Assembly: GCF_001039355.2 (NCBI RefSeq)
Contig: NW_019775968.1
Span: forward strand, 289,039 to 353,038
DNA from: Lingula anatina
Taxonomy: Eukaryota > Brachiopoda > Lingulata > Lingulida > Lingulidae
Direction of reading: 5' to 3'
Length of the DNA stretch: 64,000 nt
Positions 13,054 through 23,759 of this stretch are shown here, in pieces. The first letter of the stretch is position 1. The number at the start of each line of letters is the position of its first letter. Under the pieces are notes generated by a model. It was given only the letters and a program-made list of their open reading frames with translations, searched no databases and was not told where the DNA came from. Position numbers and translations under genes: made by a program.

Positions 13054-13547
13054 AGTGATAGTGATGCAACTACAGATGGACAGATTTTAATGAAAACTGA
13101 TTTTGCACGTGACATTTATGATCAGAATTACTGATGGACAGATTTCTGTTTAAATTATAAATTGTTTGGATACAGCATTTTTTTTACTTGAAATTGTCAA
13201 ATAAAATGTTTTTGAAGGTATTTGGTGTATTTATGTTACAGGTTATTTGATAACACACACATTCTTAGTGCAGCCACCTAACAGTTAAATTTCAATAAAG
13301 TTGATATAACCACCATCCTGCACTAACAGCTTTTATCTGCATACAAAACGAGCGAAATTCACAAACATAAGTATCATTTGAGACATACAATCCTTAGAGG
13401 TTATTTTTTAAGATTCCATGTCAAAAACTTTTGACATTGGTAGAAGTCGTTACAATACCAATACATTGCAGTTAATTTTGCAAATATAAACGAAAGGAAT
13501 CATTGTATTGGAGCTTCGGGTATTTCTATATGAAATTGACATAAACT

Positions 13548-13656
13548 TCCTACGGGTTCCTAGAGGAATTCCTGTAGAAATCAATTTCCTATAGGAACCT
13601 ATAGAAAATCCTATAGGAAATTGTATAGGAATCCTATAGGAAATTTTCGTAAGGGT
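13548..13656. repeat. Right terminal repeat of the CACTA-like element
   Basis: This holds TCCTATAGGA copies and variants and ends in TTTTCGTAAGGG, the reverse complement of the left terminus at 314. It starts about 500 bp after the BEN stop codon. Confidence 0.9.
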
Positions 13657-13712
13657 ATACCTCTGAGGAATATTAAAGCAAAGACCATAGTCAAGGCCCT
13701 TGCTAAATTTTT

Positions 13713-13787
13713 ATAATAAAATATTAAAACTTCTTTAAATCTTTTGTCATTGATTTTTGCTGGCATTGGGTACTCTGACCCGTAACA
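13713..13787 (+). repeat. Fragment matching the 3' end of the solo LTR at 22141-22594
   Basis: About 75 bp are nearly identical to the end of the downstream solo LTR. They include the AATAAA-like A-rich stretch and the final GACCCGTAACA. Upstream homology stops abruptly, so this is a truncated LTR. Confidence 0.75.
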
Positions 13788-13868
13788 CTATATTCATTTT
13801 TTTATCCTTTGTATTTCTGAGATTGAAATCAGGGAAGAAAAATTCCTTTAGGGCTTCCTTTAAGTTAA

Positions 13869-14201
13869 AGGGGCTCTTTTCAATATAGACAGTTATATAG
13901 CATTAACAAAAATTATCTGAAACTTCGTCTATTTTCTCATGAACCCCAAGGTATACCTCACCTGAAACAGTTGAGAAAATAAAGATCAAGTGATAGGTTT
14001 TTGAGATCGCCTAAGGAAAAAAAAAAGCGCAGCATTTTTTTTTGTCTCCACTTCTCACCATTGCTTTCCTACGCGTGGAATTCTGGGACTTTTTAAATTG
14101 CCATCTGCCACAAAGGCCAATTTTGCTTTAGATCATGACCTTCATATGTTACAATAAGTTTGAATTATGTTTCATTTTTGCTCATATCAGAAAGAGCCCC
14201 T
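13869..14201. mobile_element. 333-bp MITE flanked by TTAA
   Basis: Inverted ends AGGGGCTCTTT and AAAGAGCCCCT are each bordered by TTAA (13865-13868 and 14202-14205). A TTAA target-site duplication with AGGGG-type ends fits non-autonomous Kolobok or piggyBac elements. There is no coding capacity. Confidence 0.7.
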
Positions 14202-14658
14202 TTAATCTTTCAAAAAGTACAGAAAATGTTCGTTTACCGTTTTAATAGTTTTTGCTGAAACTCCTGGTCATACAAAAATTAAAAAATATGTCCAAATCAA
14301 AGTTTTTTCAACCAACTGGTGAAGGTGTCAGCATTTGGTGAGTGAACAGCCACAGTAAATTATATGCTATATTCCTAGTTATTATACGATTTTGATCGGC
14401 ACTACAACATTTGACTATCAGCCTTAGCATCTCGTGGCTAGGACCTCGTTGCTAGGGGCCGCCATGGTGGATTTCTCACTTCCGTGCTACATGAGAAGGA
14501 GAACCATGGTCATATGTTAAAAAGAATTACTGGATATCTTAGAGATGGACAAATTCAAGATTTTGACTGCACAAAACTTGTGGAGCCGCTTCATGATAAA
14601 GATACAAACCTCATACTCTGCCCTTGTAGGGAAAAATAAACAGAGTGTGCCCACAGAG

Positions 14659-15263
14659 CACCCTGAGCTTCAGAGCTAACTTGACACTAACCTTTTCACT
14701 GTAGCCTATCTCCATCGTGTCAAGTAACCTCTGACGAAAATAGTTTGACCTAGTTTATATAAGCCAATCGAATCCATGTTTCAAAATTTTTCACCAAAGT
14801 TTGGTGAAAACGCTGATTGGTTGATCGTCAATCGGCAATCCTCGGCTGATTCCGCAAGCTCCATACTAACAACATAGTTATTGTCGAGTGCGGAGACATC
14901 CGAGTAGTTCCGAGTGCATAACCGTACACAAAGAAAGCATGGAGTATATCGGAATTGAAACCAGAGCAGTTTGATGCCCTGCATCATTATCTACTGAGGG
15001 ATGATGTATTTTGCGTGCTGCCCACAGGTTACGGCAAGTCCCTGATATTCAGCCTTATCTTTGATTGGTCCGGATTTGAACAAAGCGCGCTTTGACTCGT
15101 TCGCGTTCATTGGCTAGATCGTTCAATGAGTCATTGAGTGCGGGCTTTAAATTTGATTGGCGGGCGGCGGGGGCAATCGAATGTGGTCAGAGGTTACTTG
15201 ACACGATGGAGAATAGGCTACAGTGAAAAGGTTAGTGTCAAGTTAGCTCTGAAGCTCAGGGTG
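14659..15263. mobile_element. 605-bp inverted-repeat element with an 8-bp target duplication
   Basis: Inverted repeats of about 80 bp start CACCCTGAGCTTCAGAGC on the left, with the complement on the right. The element is bordered by CCACAGAG at 14651-14658 and again at 15264-15271, an 8-bp target-site duplication as in hAT, P and Zisupton-like elements. The interior carries a RecQ-helicase-like fragment. It is too short to be autonomous. Confidence 0.8.
14943..15094 (+). pseudogene. RecQ-like helicase fragment inside the 605-bp element
   Basis: An open stretch of about 50 codons reads LKPEQFDALHHYL, then DDVFCVLPTGYGKSLIFSLI. This matches the Q motif and Walker A (TGYGKS) of RecQ-family ATP-dependent DNA helicases. 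It ends at a TGA at 15092 after running into non-helicase sequence. There are no later helicase motifs, so it is a small captured or residual piece. It may derive from the autonomous relative of the surrounding element or from capture of a host exon; the sequence alone does not decide. Confidence 0.65.
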
Positions 15264-15471
15264 CCACAGAGGTGCCTGATTGTGAAAGTTTAGCCTTATT
15301 AGACTCCTAGTCCCTACCGCTGTCCTCATTCTCTGGTATTATGCATATCATTATCAGATGTTTATCCATAGTCTGTAAATGCATTGTTTATAAACTATTT
15401 TAATTTCTGAATAATCTAAATTTTTTATTACACTCACCCCCTCAAATTTTTCAGCATGTTTTCTAAACCAA

Positions 15472-16490
15472 TGATCAAGTTCATGGAAGAAAATGGGTAC
15501 AGTTATGAGGCCACCTTCCTGAAACTAGTTTACAACTAGCACAGAGCAGCTGATGGCAGTTGAACCACAAAGAAGGCAGTACAACCAGGACTTCCTCAAT
15601 TACATACTAGATCGCTGAATTCCTTGACATACATGACCAGGGTATAAGGATATTGATGTAAACTGGTGGGTATAGACTACATCATATACACTGAGTGTGA
15701 CATAACATATCATGACAGTTGATGTGGGATTTTTTCTTGTGGCTTTCAATAAATTATGTTTGATGTGTCATACATTGGCAATTGTTTTAATTTTTTTCTA
15801 TAATTTGCAGCCCAATCAAAGGCATCTGTGGTTTCATGAGAGAAATAGTGGTGGCCCTTGTCTGCAATCTGGAGTCAAAATTGCAGAGGTCAGCAGATGT
15901 AACACGTCCTCCAGAAAACCCTAGGTATTTCACAACTGATGATGTTGAAGCACTTTTTGCTATGTTGAGAGGTCTGTTTGGGAAAACATTTGACACAAAA
16001 CGGTTCTTTGAGTAATATCCGTAAGTATATTAATACTTAAATCATTTTTTTTTGCATAATGAATATGAACTTAGATAAAAAACAGGTTATTAAAATTCTA
16101 TATAAAATATATATAATGAATGAGTAATTAAAAAATATAGAGAATTTCTGCGTGAAAGATGATGACATTACTTTCTGATAACTTTATTAATATGTCTATT
16201 CCTTTGCATATTCAGAAAAATTTGCCAGGAGTTCTTCAAAAAGATAGATAATGAAGAGAAGTTCTACTTCTATACAGGTCACTGTGTCTATGGGATTAAC
16301 AAACAACTCCCCTCCTTTAATGAACTTGGCAAGTGACAGGTTTGAAAAATTAAAGGGAGGAAGAAGGGGAGACCCAGCCTGGTGCATTTGTAGCAGGTAG
16401 AGCAACCTACATTCCTAGAGGTGATCAGACTATAAGAGCAAGGTTTCACCATGCCACAGAGGAGCTACCACCCGTGCTGGTAGATGTACA
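15472..16490 (+). pseudogene. Decayed multi-exon reading frame of unrecognised transposon family
   Basis: Three exon-like blocks lie on the plus strand. The first (about 15472-15620) reads MFSKPMIKFMEENGYSYEA and then meets stops. The second (about 15810-16018) contains YFTTDDVEALFAMLRGLFG followed by an in-frame stop. The third (about 16216-16490) contains EFFKKIDNEEKFYFYTGH, a stop, RRGDP, and after a frame change PRGDQTIRARFHHA. The blocks look like the C-terminal half of a transposon protein, but I cannot name the family with confidence. The stops and frameshifts make it a pseudogene. It ends at the sequence gap. Confidence 0.4.
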
Positions 16491-16511
16491 GGGTGACAAA
16501 AAAAAAAAAAA

Positions 16512-17194
16512 NNNNNNNNNNNNNNNNNNNNNNNNNNNNNNNNNNNNNNNNNNNNNNNNNNNNNNNNNNNNNNNNNNNNNNNNNNNNNNNNNNNNNNNNN
16601 NNNNNNNNNNNNNNNNNNNNNNNNNNNNNNNNNNNNNNNNNNNNNNNNNNNNNNNNNNNNNNNNNNNNNNNNNNNNNNNNNNNNNNNNNNNNNNNNNNNN
16701 NNNNNNNNNNNNNNNNNNNNNNNNNNNNNNNNNNNNNNNNNNNNNNNNNNNNNNNNNNNNNNNNNNNNNNNNNNNNNNNNNNNNNNNNNNNNNNNNNNNN
16801 NNNNNNNNNNNNNNNNNNNNNNNNNNNNNNNNNNNNNNNNNNNNNNNNNNNNNNNNNNNNNNNNNNNNNNNNNNNNNNNNNNNNNNNNNNNNNNNNNNNN
16901 NNNNNNNNNNNNNNNNNNNNNNNNNNNNNNNNNNNNNNNNNNNNNNNNNNNNNNNNNNNNNNNNNNNNNNNNNNNNNNNNNNNNNNNNNNNNNNNNNNNN
17001 NNNNNNNNNNNNNNNNNNNNNNNNNNNNNNNNNNNNNNNNNNNNNNNNNNNNNNNNNNNNNNNNNNNNNNNNNNNNNNNNNNNNNNNNNNNNNNNNNNNN
17101 NNNNNNNNNNNNNNNNNNNNNNNNNNNNNNNNNNNNNNNNNNNNNNNNNNNNNNNNNNNNNNNNNNNNNNNNNNNNNNNNNNNNNNNNNNNNNN
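16512..17194. other. Assembly gap (683 N)
   Basis: A run of N follows a poly(A) stretch. Any reading frame crossing it is meaningless. Confidence 1.
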
Positions 17195-17850
17195 ATCCAT
17201 GATGTATGGGTGGGGGGACAGAACATAACTGAATATAAAAATAAATTTGATTCTTTGGTATCAAGACAGCACTGGTATTATGACTTTTATTTATGAAGTT
17301 TGAAAGAAAACAACATTCAAAAATGTCTTGAATTATTAAATTTAGTCATACATGCACTGTATTATCATAGTCCTGTCGATTTTATGAGGACAGGCTGGTT
17401 TATGGTAGGACGGGTAACTTTCAAGAGTAACCTGTCCTGCTGTCTGGTTGAATTTTAGGAGGAGTTTCCAACCCTGCTATTAATGACTTTAAAACAATCA
17501 CATGACATACATATGAGTACCATACCACAGTAAAGTAAAGCATCATTGCAGAGTCAATGTAATTTCATCGTAGTTTCCAAAATAACTAAATAAATAAAAA
17601 TAAACGCGTTAAGATTTTTTCTGCTACTTGGTAGGTTACCCTAGCAGTTTCAATAAAAAAAAAAAACCTTTAAGAGATGGCCCAGTGTGACACTATGGCC
17701 AGTTTTTATAGTGATTGGTACTTCGTATTTCTGACAAGGTATCGGTTTTAAGTAATACTAATAGGTGAAGGGGTTATCTTTCAGCAGTTCCGTGATAGTG
17801 TTGCCTGCGTTTAGGAGGTGGTGTCTTTCCAGATTTGAGATTCAGCCCAT
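17195..17850. other. Non-coding stretch, nothing recognised
   Basis: No open frame, inverted repeat or family motif was seen between the gap and the second BEN copy. AT-rich sequence and a short poly(A) are present. Confidence 0.5.
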
Positions 17851-20183
17851 GTGAAAAGTCTGCAACACTACAACCCTGGAAGATGGCACAGTGTGGCATA
17901 TTACAACCTGGCTCCTACACTGCACCACCCAAGCCCAAAGCAGATCACCAGCACCAGAGTTAAGAGAGCACTGGCAGTGCATGGTACTAAGGCACCTCCA
18001 AAAGTTGCATCCAACAAAGATGAAGATGATGGGTGCAAGGAGGAGGAGGAGAACCTTCTTTACCAGGTATGTATGCATTGCTTATGTGGAGCAAGTGGTT
18101 ATTAACAGAATGGCCAGACTGTATTGATATCGCACAGACTTAAATGCTATTGAAATGGATCTTTATAATTATATTTTGGCTAACTGAAAAGAATTGCAAA
18201 CTGGAAGAAGAGGTTGCAACTCTACGCAGAGTAATAGACAATATGTGAGGTGACTTTTTTTCTTTTCTAATCTATGTGTACTTTTAACATATGGATTGTG
18301 ACATGTTTTGTTTTGAAATTGCATATGTTTTAACACTTATGATGAAATCTTGGATCTACTTTTAAAGCCATGGCAAGTTGCTTAAGAATATTTCTGGTTA
18401 TCTAGCTTGAAAATACATTTTAAACATTGTACCAAAATACTTTTTATCTAACTAATGAATGCACTCCTTCCTTATGTAATATAAAAAATGAAAATTATGG
18501 CAAAGCCTTTATGGTACATTCTGTTTCAGAATTTGTTAAGAAATGTGCTTTTTAATGACAAAATTAATAGAATACCACTAATGTGGATTATCCGAAATAT
18601 ATTTATTCTTAACTTTCACCAGAAGAGTTGTTATTTGCTTAATAATTTAAATGACTGTGTGAAATGTCAACATAAATATTGATTTTACTAATCAGGATTG
18701 GTGTCAGTAGAGAAGTTGGTCAGGGATCTCTCAACACCTGTGAGCAGAGTGCAGGCATTCAGCTTTGGAAGGTCAGCGCCACCCACTCTGTCAATGTCCA
18801 GCCAATCCTATTCCTCCACACTATTTGCTCAAAAATCAAGAGTGAGAAAGGAATCTACCAGCTCTGCATGCTCTGATAATGAGGATGAACACATAGTAAA
18901 CATTGATTTCATCTATATAAATGAATTTGTAATGTACATATTTCAGAATAATTTTTCAGTGAAAAGGCAGCTTACTTACATCTCTATGGGCGCATTCTCA
19001 TCAAGATCCGCGGCTCAGCTAAGTCATGGCTCAGGTATGGTGGACAGTAGATGAAAAGAAGACCGCCTAATCCTGTAATGCTTTCTCCGCCTCTTTACAT
19101 TGGAGCTGAGATTTAATTACCGTGCCCCTGCAAGGACAATGCAGGTTGAGTCACGTCCTTCTTTTCATCTACTGTTGACAATATTGAGCCATGGCTTAGC
19201 CGAGCTGCTGACTATCTTGATGAGAACGAGGTCTATGATTTGGCAAATTGCATTCACTTTTTTTGAAACAATTCATCAGTGGAATGGACTTTTCTTACCC
19301 TTTTTTTCTCCATAACTGACAGACATAACTTTTACAAGGAATCTGAATGTTTCCTGATTTTTATGGGGAATCAGTCTGTACATTAACAGCTTTGCTGCCT
19401 TGTTTGTATTTAGAATTATCTTTGATAGAATTTTATACGTGTTAATTTGGTAGTTGAATATGTATCTATATTGTTGATGTCTGTTAATCCAGCTTGCTTA
19501 TCCATAAAGGTGTAAGTCATTGATATTTTCTGTTGTCTTTGTAGGTACTGCTTCACTCGGGCTTAAAAATCAGAAGGGAGCAAAAGCAAGTCCTGGATTT
19601 GAACAGAGATTCAAGAAAATTTATTTATGTGTTAATGGACATGGTCTGGCCAAGGGAGGTTTTAGCAACTCATTCACTCACTGGCAGGAGCTCTAATGCT
19701 CACAAAGAGAAGATGGTGAAGCCACAGCTTGACCAGGCAAAGGTGGTGGCACTGTGTGGAAAGCAAAACTTCATTTCTACAAAAGCAGACAAAACTTATT
19801 GTTTCAGAAATCCTTATGTTCTGATAATAATTTAGATTGTGCAATAATACAGCCTACTGGGTTCCATTTGTATAAATTTCTAGCAGTCAATATCGCTTTT
19901 AAACATTTAGGTTCTTTATATTTTTTACAAATTATGCAGCTATAATCCCTGGTCTTTGATAAAATGCAGTTAACTGATAAAGGCTATGAATTGCTCCAAA
20001 TAGAATTGGTGCAATTATTATTATTTACCTGATTAGAAAAATTTCCTTCATTATTTTGCATTTTTGTAGACAACTAACTGAAGTTCACAATGTATTTCTT
20101 TCAGACGTTTCAACACAACTAATACGGAAGTAAAGAAGGTTATAACAGCAAAGCTGAACAATGTACAAAAGACTTATGTCTGA
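17851..20183 (+). pseudogene. Decayed second BEN-domain gene of a related transposon
   Basis: Exon-like blocks match the intact BEN gene in order: 17851-18066, about 18192-18249, 18696-18895, 19545-19758 and 20105-20183. The BEN exon has the same 214-nt length and reads VLATHSLTGRSSNAHKEK. The lesions are clear. The coiled-coil exon ends in TGA where the intact gene has AGA. The donor after the BEN exon is GA instead of GT. The last exon is shifted in frame before EVKKVITAKLNNVQK. No counterpart of the N-terminal exon was found. An AATAAA follows at 20321. It was probably the accessory gene of a second element ending at 20550. Confidence 0.75.
18990..19230. mobile_element. Short inverted-repeat MITE
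   Basis: Arms of about 75 bp run inwards from TTCTCATCAAGAT near 18995 and its complement near 19213-19225. They share GATGAAAAGAAG at the inner end. TCTATG occurs just outside both ends and may be a 6-bp target duplication, but the terminal bases do not pair perfectly. Confidence 0.55.
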
Positions 20184-20427
20184 AACACTTGATTTAAGTG
20201 ACTACAGCAGTATGCTGACAATGGACACAACACCGTAAAAATCTGCAAATATCAATGAAACAATTTTCTAGTAAGCTTGCTACCATACTGTTGAAGATGT
20301 ATGTACATTTATACATATTGAATAAAGAATGTAAACATGATACTCTCTTTTGTTTTGAGGGACCAGAGCTACCAATTTTGCCAATAACTCAACAATATAT
20401 AAAGAGCTGTAAAAATATTCTTAGCAG

Positions 20428-20550
20428 TTAATATGATTTCCTATAGGATCCTTAAAGATTTCCTATAGGATCCTATAAGATTTCCTATAGGGTCCTATAG
20501 GAAATTCTATAAGAAATCTTATAGGATAGTATAGGAAATTTTCGTTAGGG
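20428..20550. repeat. Right terminus of a second CACTA-like element
   Basis: Copies and variants of TCCTATAGGA end in GGAAATTTTCGTTAGGG, one base different from the terminus of the first element. The matching left end was not found, so the second element is truncated or rearranged. Confidence 0.8.
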
Positions 20551-20792
20551 AAATAAAACAGATAGAACTTCTAAAATGAGGCACTGCTTATGGAGATAGT
20601 GACTGCTAGTTATTTTTAGAAAGCTGTGCAGTGGTGAGATCATGGATTGACATTGTGTGTATAACCACGTATGAGGTGTGTGATTATTTTATGTAGAAAA
20701 AGTTATAATTTTCAGTTAACTAGAATAAAAAATACTTTTGGTAGTGATTTACCTCTACGAGGCAGTGTTTTTGACAAATTTAAGAGAGACGC

Positions 20793-21053
20793 TTGAGAAT
20801 TTTAGTGAGGCATCTGCCTCGCTGCTGTGAATGCAGGGGAAACACTGCTTTCAACCTGGTACCTGAGAGGACCATCCACAAAAAGGGGGAGAAAGATGTT
20901 CAAATCTTAACAAATGGAGCTGAGAAGAGACACTTTACAGTAGTGCAGGCAGTAGCTGCTGACAGCGCTAAACTAGCATCCATGATAATTTTCAAAGGAA
21001 TAAAACTACAATAATAAAACATAATAGCACTAAATGTAGGTGGTATGAAATGT
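20793..21053 (+). pseudogene. Pogo/Tigger-type transposase fragment
   Basis: The frame reads FNLVPERTIHKKGEK and then ILTNGAEKRHFTVVQAVAAD, followed by MIIFKG and a stop. This is the central part of a pogo-like DDE transposase, just after the first catalytic Asp. A second copy of the same segment lies at 23898-24103 with the flanking 3' sequence shared. No N- or C-terminal half is present here. Confidence 0.6.
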
Positions 21054-21084
21054 AGTTTTTAATTAAAACTATATATTTTAAACT

Positions 21085-21660
21085 GTGAATGAATATCACT
21101 TCTTGAACTTCTTGAAGAAACAATGTGAGCCACCATCAGTCACTGAAGATCAGCTACAGGAGTTACGTGCTGTGTGCTCGAGAGGTAAGAAAAGCAGCTG
21201 TTTTGGGGTAGACAGAACTTTCAATATTGGGACCTGCTATGTTATGACAATTGTGTACAAAAATGCAAAACTTATTACACGGAAGACACAGCAACTGCCC
21301 ATTTTCTGAAGGCCAATTTTCCTACATTGCAATGGGGAATTTGAGACATAACAACGCTTTTTTTCTCATCTTCAGGCCAAAATAGGAAAAGATCTTGTTA
21401 CCTTGACAATAGCATGTTTACCTTGGCCTTTTCAAATCTAATAGTTGGTTTGGACAAAGAGAAAGCGCTTATAAATGCATTGGAAATGTGCTCGCGCCAT
21501 TTGGAGGAAAATACTCGATGTCATCTAATACAGTTACATGTGCACAATAAAGTAAAACATGATATAGCTAGGGACATTTTCAGTCAACAGGGGCAACTCA
21601 GGGCTGACAGGGGCTACTCTGAAGTGAAGAGGAGTATGACTTCGATAGCAAAGTAATCTG
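21085..21660 (+). pseudogene. MULE-like transposase fragments
   Basis: Pieces in two frames read GVDRTFNIGTCYVMTIVYKN (about 21200-21262) and then LDKEKALINALEMC with RCHLIQLHVHNKVKHDIARD (about 21450-21560). The Asp-x-Thr-Phe-Asn block resembles the first catalytic region of a MULE-like transposase family common in invertebrates, and a related piece lies at 35283. Frame changes and a stop separate the blocks. Family assignment is tentative. Confidence 0.4.
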
Positions 21661-22140
21661 ATAATGGTAATCAAATCCCAGTTCTGATTGAGTTTTCTAC
21701 ATTCTCCTGGCCCTTTGAAGATGTTCTCAAGCACAAGTTGGTGGGTTTTGGTGCCAGTGTTATGGCTGGAAAAACTGGTGGTGTCTCAGCACTGCTTAAG
21801 AAAATTGCATGGCCCATAGTTTGAAATTGTTTCACAAAGATGCCATCAAGGGTATAAAGGATCGGTTTATAATGCTTTTAATTGTACTTCTGATGGAGTT
21901 GTATTACTTCTATAGGAATTCACCCAAGCAATGTGGGCAGTTGAGAAAATATTTTTTGTGTGATTTTTGGAATTTATTAAAAGTTATTTGGCTTTATTCT
22001 AGCTTTGCCTGCTGCATTTCACATGCAGTGACTCTCATGCGACCTATATCATTATCATATGGATATAGCAATCAAAATTTTTATTGGTTCATTTCATGAT
22101 TATACAACCTGATCAATGAAAAGCAAATAAAATAAACAGA

Positions 22141-22594
22141 TGTTGTGTATAAGTAGGTCAGCTTATGACGTCACCATATCGCGAGAGCATGAGTATCTCG
22201 AGAGCATTAGTTTAGACAGACGCTGGGAGTATGAATGGATAGGAGACTGAGTTTTGTTTTGGGACTTTTGAAGGAGAATATTTTTTTTTGGAACCTATTT
22301 ACCACTGAACCGACACTCATATTTTCTACTGGAACTTGCATCGTAATTACTGTGGGATTTCATCGGACACTTTCACTGAACTTTGAGCCGATTTGTCTCC
22401 ATTCACTCTCCAGTCGACGGATTCACATCGGACTTTCACACAGGACACTTCATGCTTTCAGATAGGTTTATTTGTGTATTAAGAATAGCTTATTGTTATT
22501 GTCATTAGTTTATTTAGTTTTAATAAAATATTAAAAGTTCTTTAAATCTTTTGTCATTGATTTTTGCTGGCATTGGGTACTCTGACCCGTAACA
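22141..22594 (+). mobile_element. Solo LTR, 454 bp, 4-bp target duplication
   Basis: The segment begins TGTTGTGTATAAG and ends GACCCGTAACA, as LTRs do (TG...CA). It is bordered on both sides by CAGA (22137-22140 and 22595-22598). A TATAAG box lies near the start and AATAAA-like signals near 22523. No internal retroelement sequence follows, so it is a solo LTR. Its last 75 bp recur at 13713-13787. Confidence 0.7.
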
Positions 22595-23152
22595 CAGATA
22601 AATGAGATAAAAGAAATTGTATAGTTCTAGTAAATAGTGGGTTGAAATGCCTGCAAGTAAGGGGGTTATCACTTATGGTGGACCAAGAAAAGTCTTGTTT
22701 GTCGGAAGATAAGGGAGAGTCACTGACCTCTAGGGGACCCAAGGGACTCCCCTCTTTACTATCAAGTATTTGAAAAGGGAATAAAAGCATGCTGATAATA
22801 GGGAGATGAGTTTCCACTGTCCTCTGACACTCAAGGTTGGGAAAGGCCTTGTATGGAACGCCATTCACGCAAAAAATACACCACGCAATTTAAGAGTGTA
22901 TTTTTTTTCAAAAGTGTATTTTTTTCTAACAACGTAGTCGGATCATTTAATAATGTAGTCCCGTAATCTTATAATGTAGTACCACTCGTCAAAAGTGTAA
23001 CGTCGCGCCAAAAGTTTAATCCCGCAAGAATAGTAATGACATCATTAGACACCAGATGGCGCAGCGATCTGTTGTTGTATTATCTGTTGGCTATCTTGGA
23101 AAAGCGCCACCTATCGTGAGGTCCGCAACTCATTGCGGAGAATTCAGTATCC
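22595..23152. other. Non-coding stretch with irregular short repeats and a CTCF-like site
   Basis: Between about 22890 and 23030 variants of AAAAGTGTA and ATAATGTAGT recur irregularly. At 23050-23063 the sequence ACACCAGATGGCGC closely matches the animal CTCF core. No gene is recognised. Confidence 0.4.
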
Positions 23153-23566
23153 ATGATCAGCAAATCTGAGAGCCACGTGCAGTTTGAGACAGACCTGGGC
23201 GGACAATTTACGGTTTTACCTGCCACTATTTCCTTAGGACTCAATATACTCAACCTTTGTTGCTGGTATCCAGCAGCTGAGAGTAAGAATCCTCACGATA
23301 AATTGATTGGTAAACATTCCACTTCAGTTGGCCATCGAAAAGACCAATACTGCATCCATGTTAAACGAGGGAACATATCTGTGGGTCACCTCCCAAAAGA
23401 GATTTCTAGGGAATGTTTCCACTTTCTTCTGCATGGTGGCGCTATATCTGGATGGAGGTTACCGGCAGGGCGGGTGGGAAGTAACTTATGTTCTATTCTC
23501 TTCTGAGAATCCGAACCTTCTGAAGAGGATGAAGGATCTGCTGACAGTTGTTAATAGGGAATTGTA
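23153..23566 (+). pseudogene. HIRAN-like domain fragment, frameshifted
   Basis: The first frame, from an ATG at 23153, includes NPHDK, GNISVGHLPKEISRECFHF and LLHGGAIS. The continuation is in another frame: YRQGGWEVTYVLFS, then LLKRMKDLL and a stop at 23564-23566. Together the blocks resemble a HIRAN-like module (Asn-Pro-x-Asp, Val-Gly-His-Leu-Pro) that occurs in many transposon-associated invertebrate proteins. The frame changes near 23450. The function of the family is unknown to me, and the identity rests on motif memory only. Confidence 0.4.
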
Positions 23567-23759
23567 ACAGGACAGACAGGAAGTCAGACAGTGCTTGTGA
23601 ACTGTCACCAAACGGCCCTTTTCAGGGCCACTACATATTGAGAAAAATGATCGTATCATTGTGTTCTGAAAAGTCAAAAACAGTATTATATTTGACTTCA
23701 ATGCTTCCAAGGGGTGGGGTAAGAACTACTTAAAATGACACAGTTTGTCAATCAGAGCC

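Larger units (their letters stand above)
314..13656. mobile_element. EnSpm/CACTA-like DNA transposon carrying a transposase gene and a BEN-domain gene
   Basis: The left end starts CCCTTACGAAAATTTCC and the right end finishes with its exact reverse complement, giving a terminal inverted repeat of about 21 bp. Both ends are followed inwards by many copies of TCCTATAGGA. Inside are two divergently transcribed genes: a TNP2-type transposase (minus, 7979 to 1637) and a BEN-domain protein (plus, 8639 to 13053). Large size, dense subterminal repeats and a second gene are typical of CACTA elements. The classical CACTA terminus is absent, so the superfamily rests on the transposase. I see no convincing target-site duplication: the left flank is a 114-bp repeat unit and the right flank does not resume it. 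Both genes appear open throughout, so the copy is either recent or maintained. Confidence 0.8.

Noticed and set aside
307-13662. A 3-bp target duplication for the CACTA-like element
   Set aside because: The bases outside the two ends (AAT and TAT) do not match, so I report none.
16430-17296. Long reading frames of 240-270 codons on both strands
   Set aside because: They consist almost entirely of the N gap at 16512-17194.
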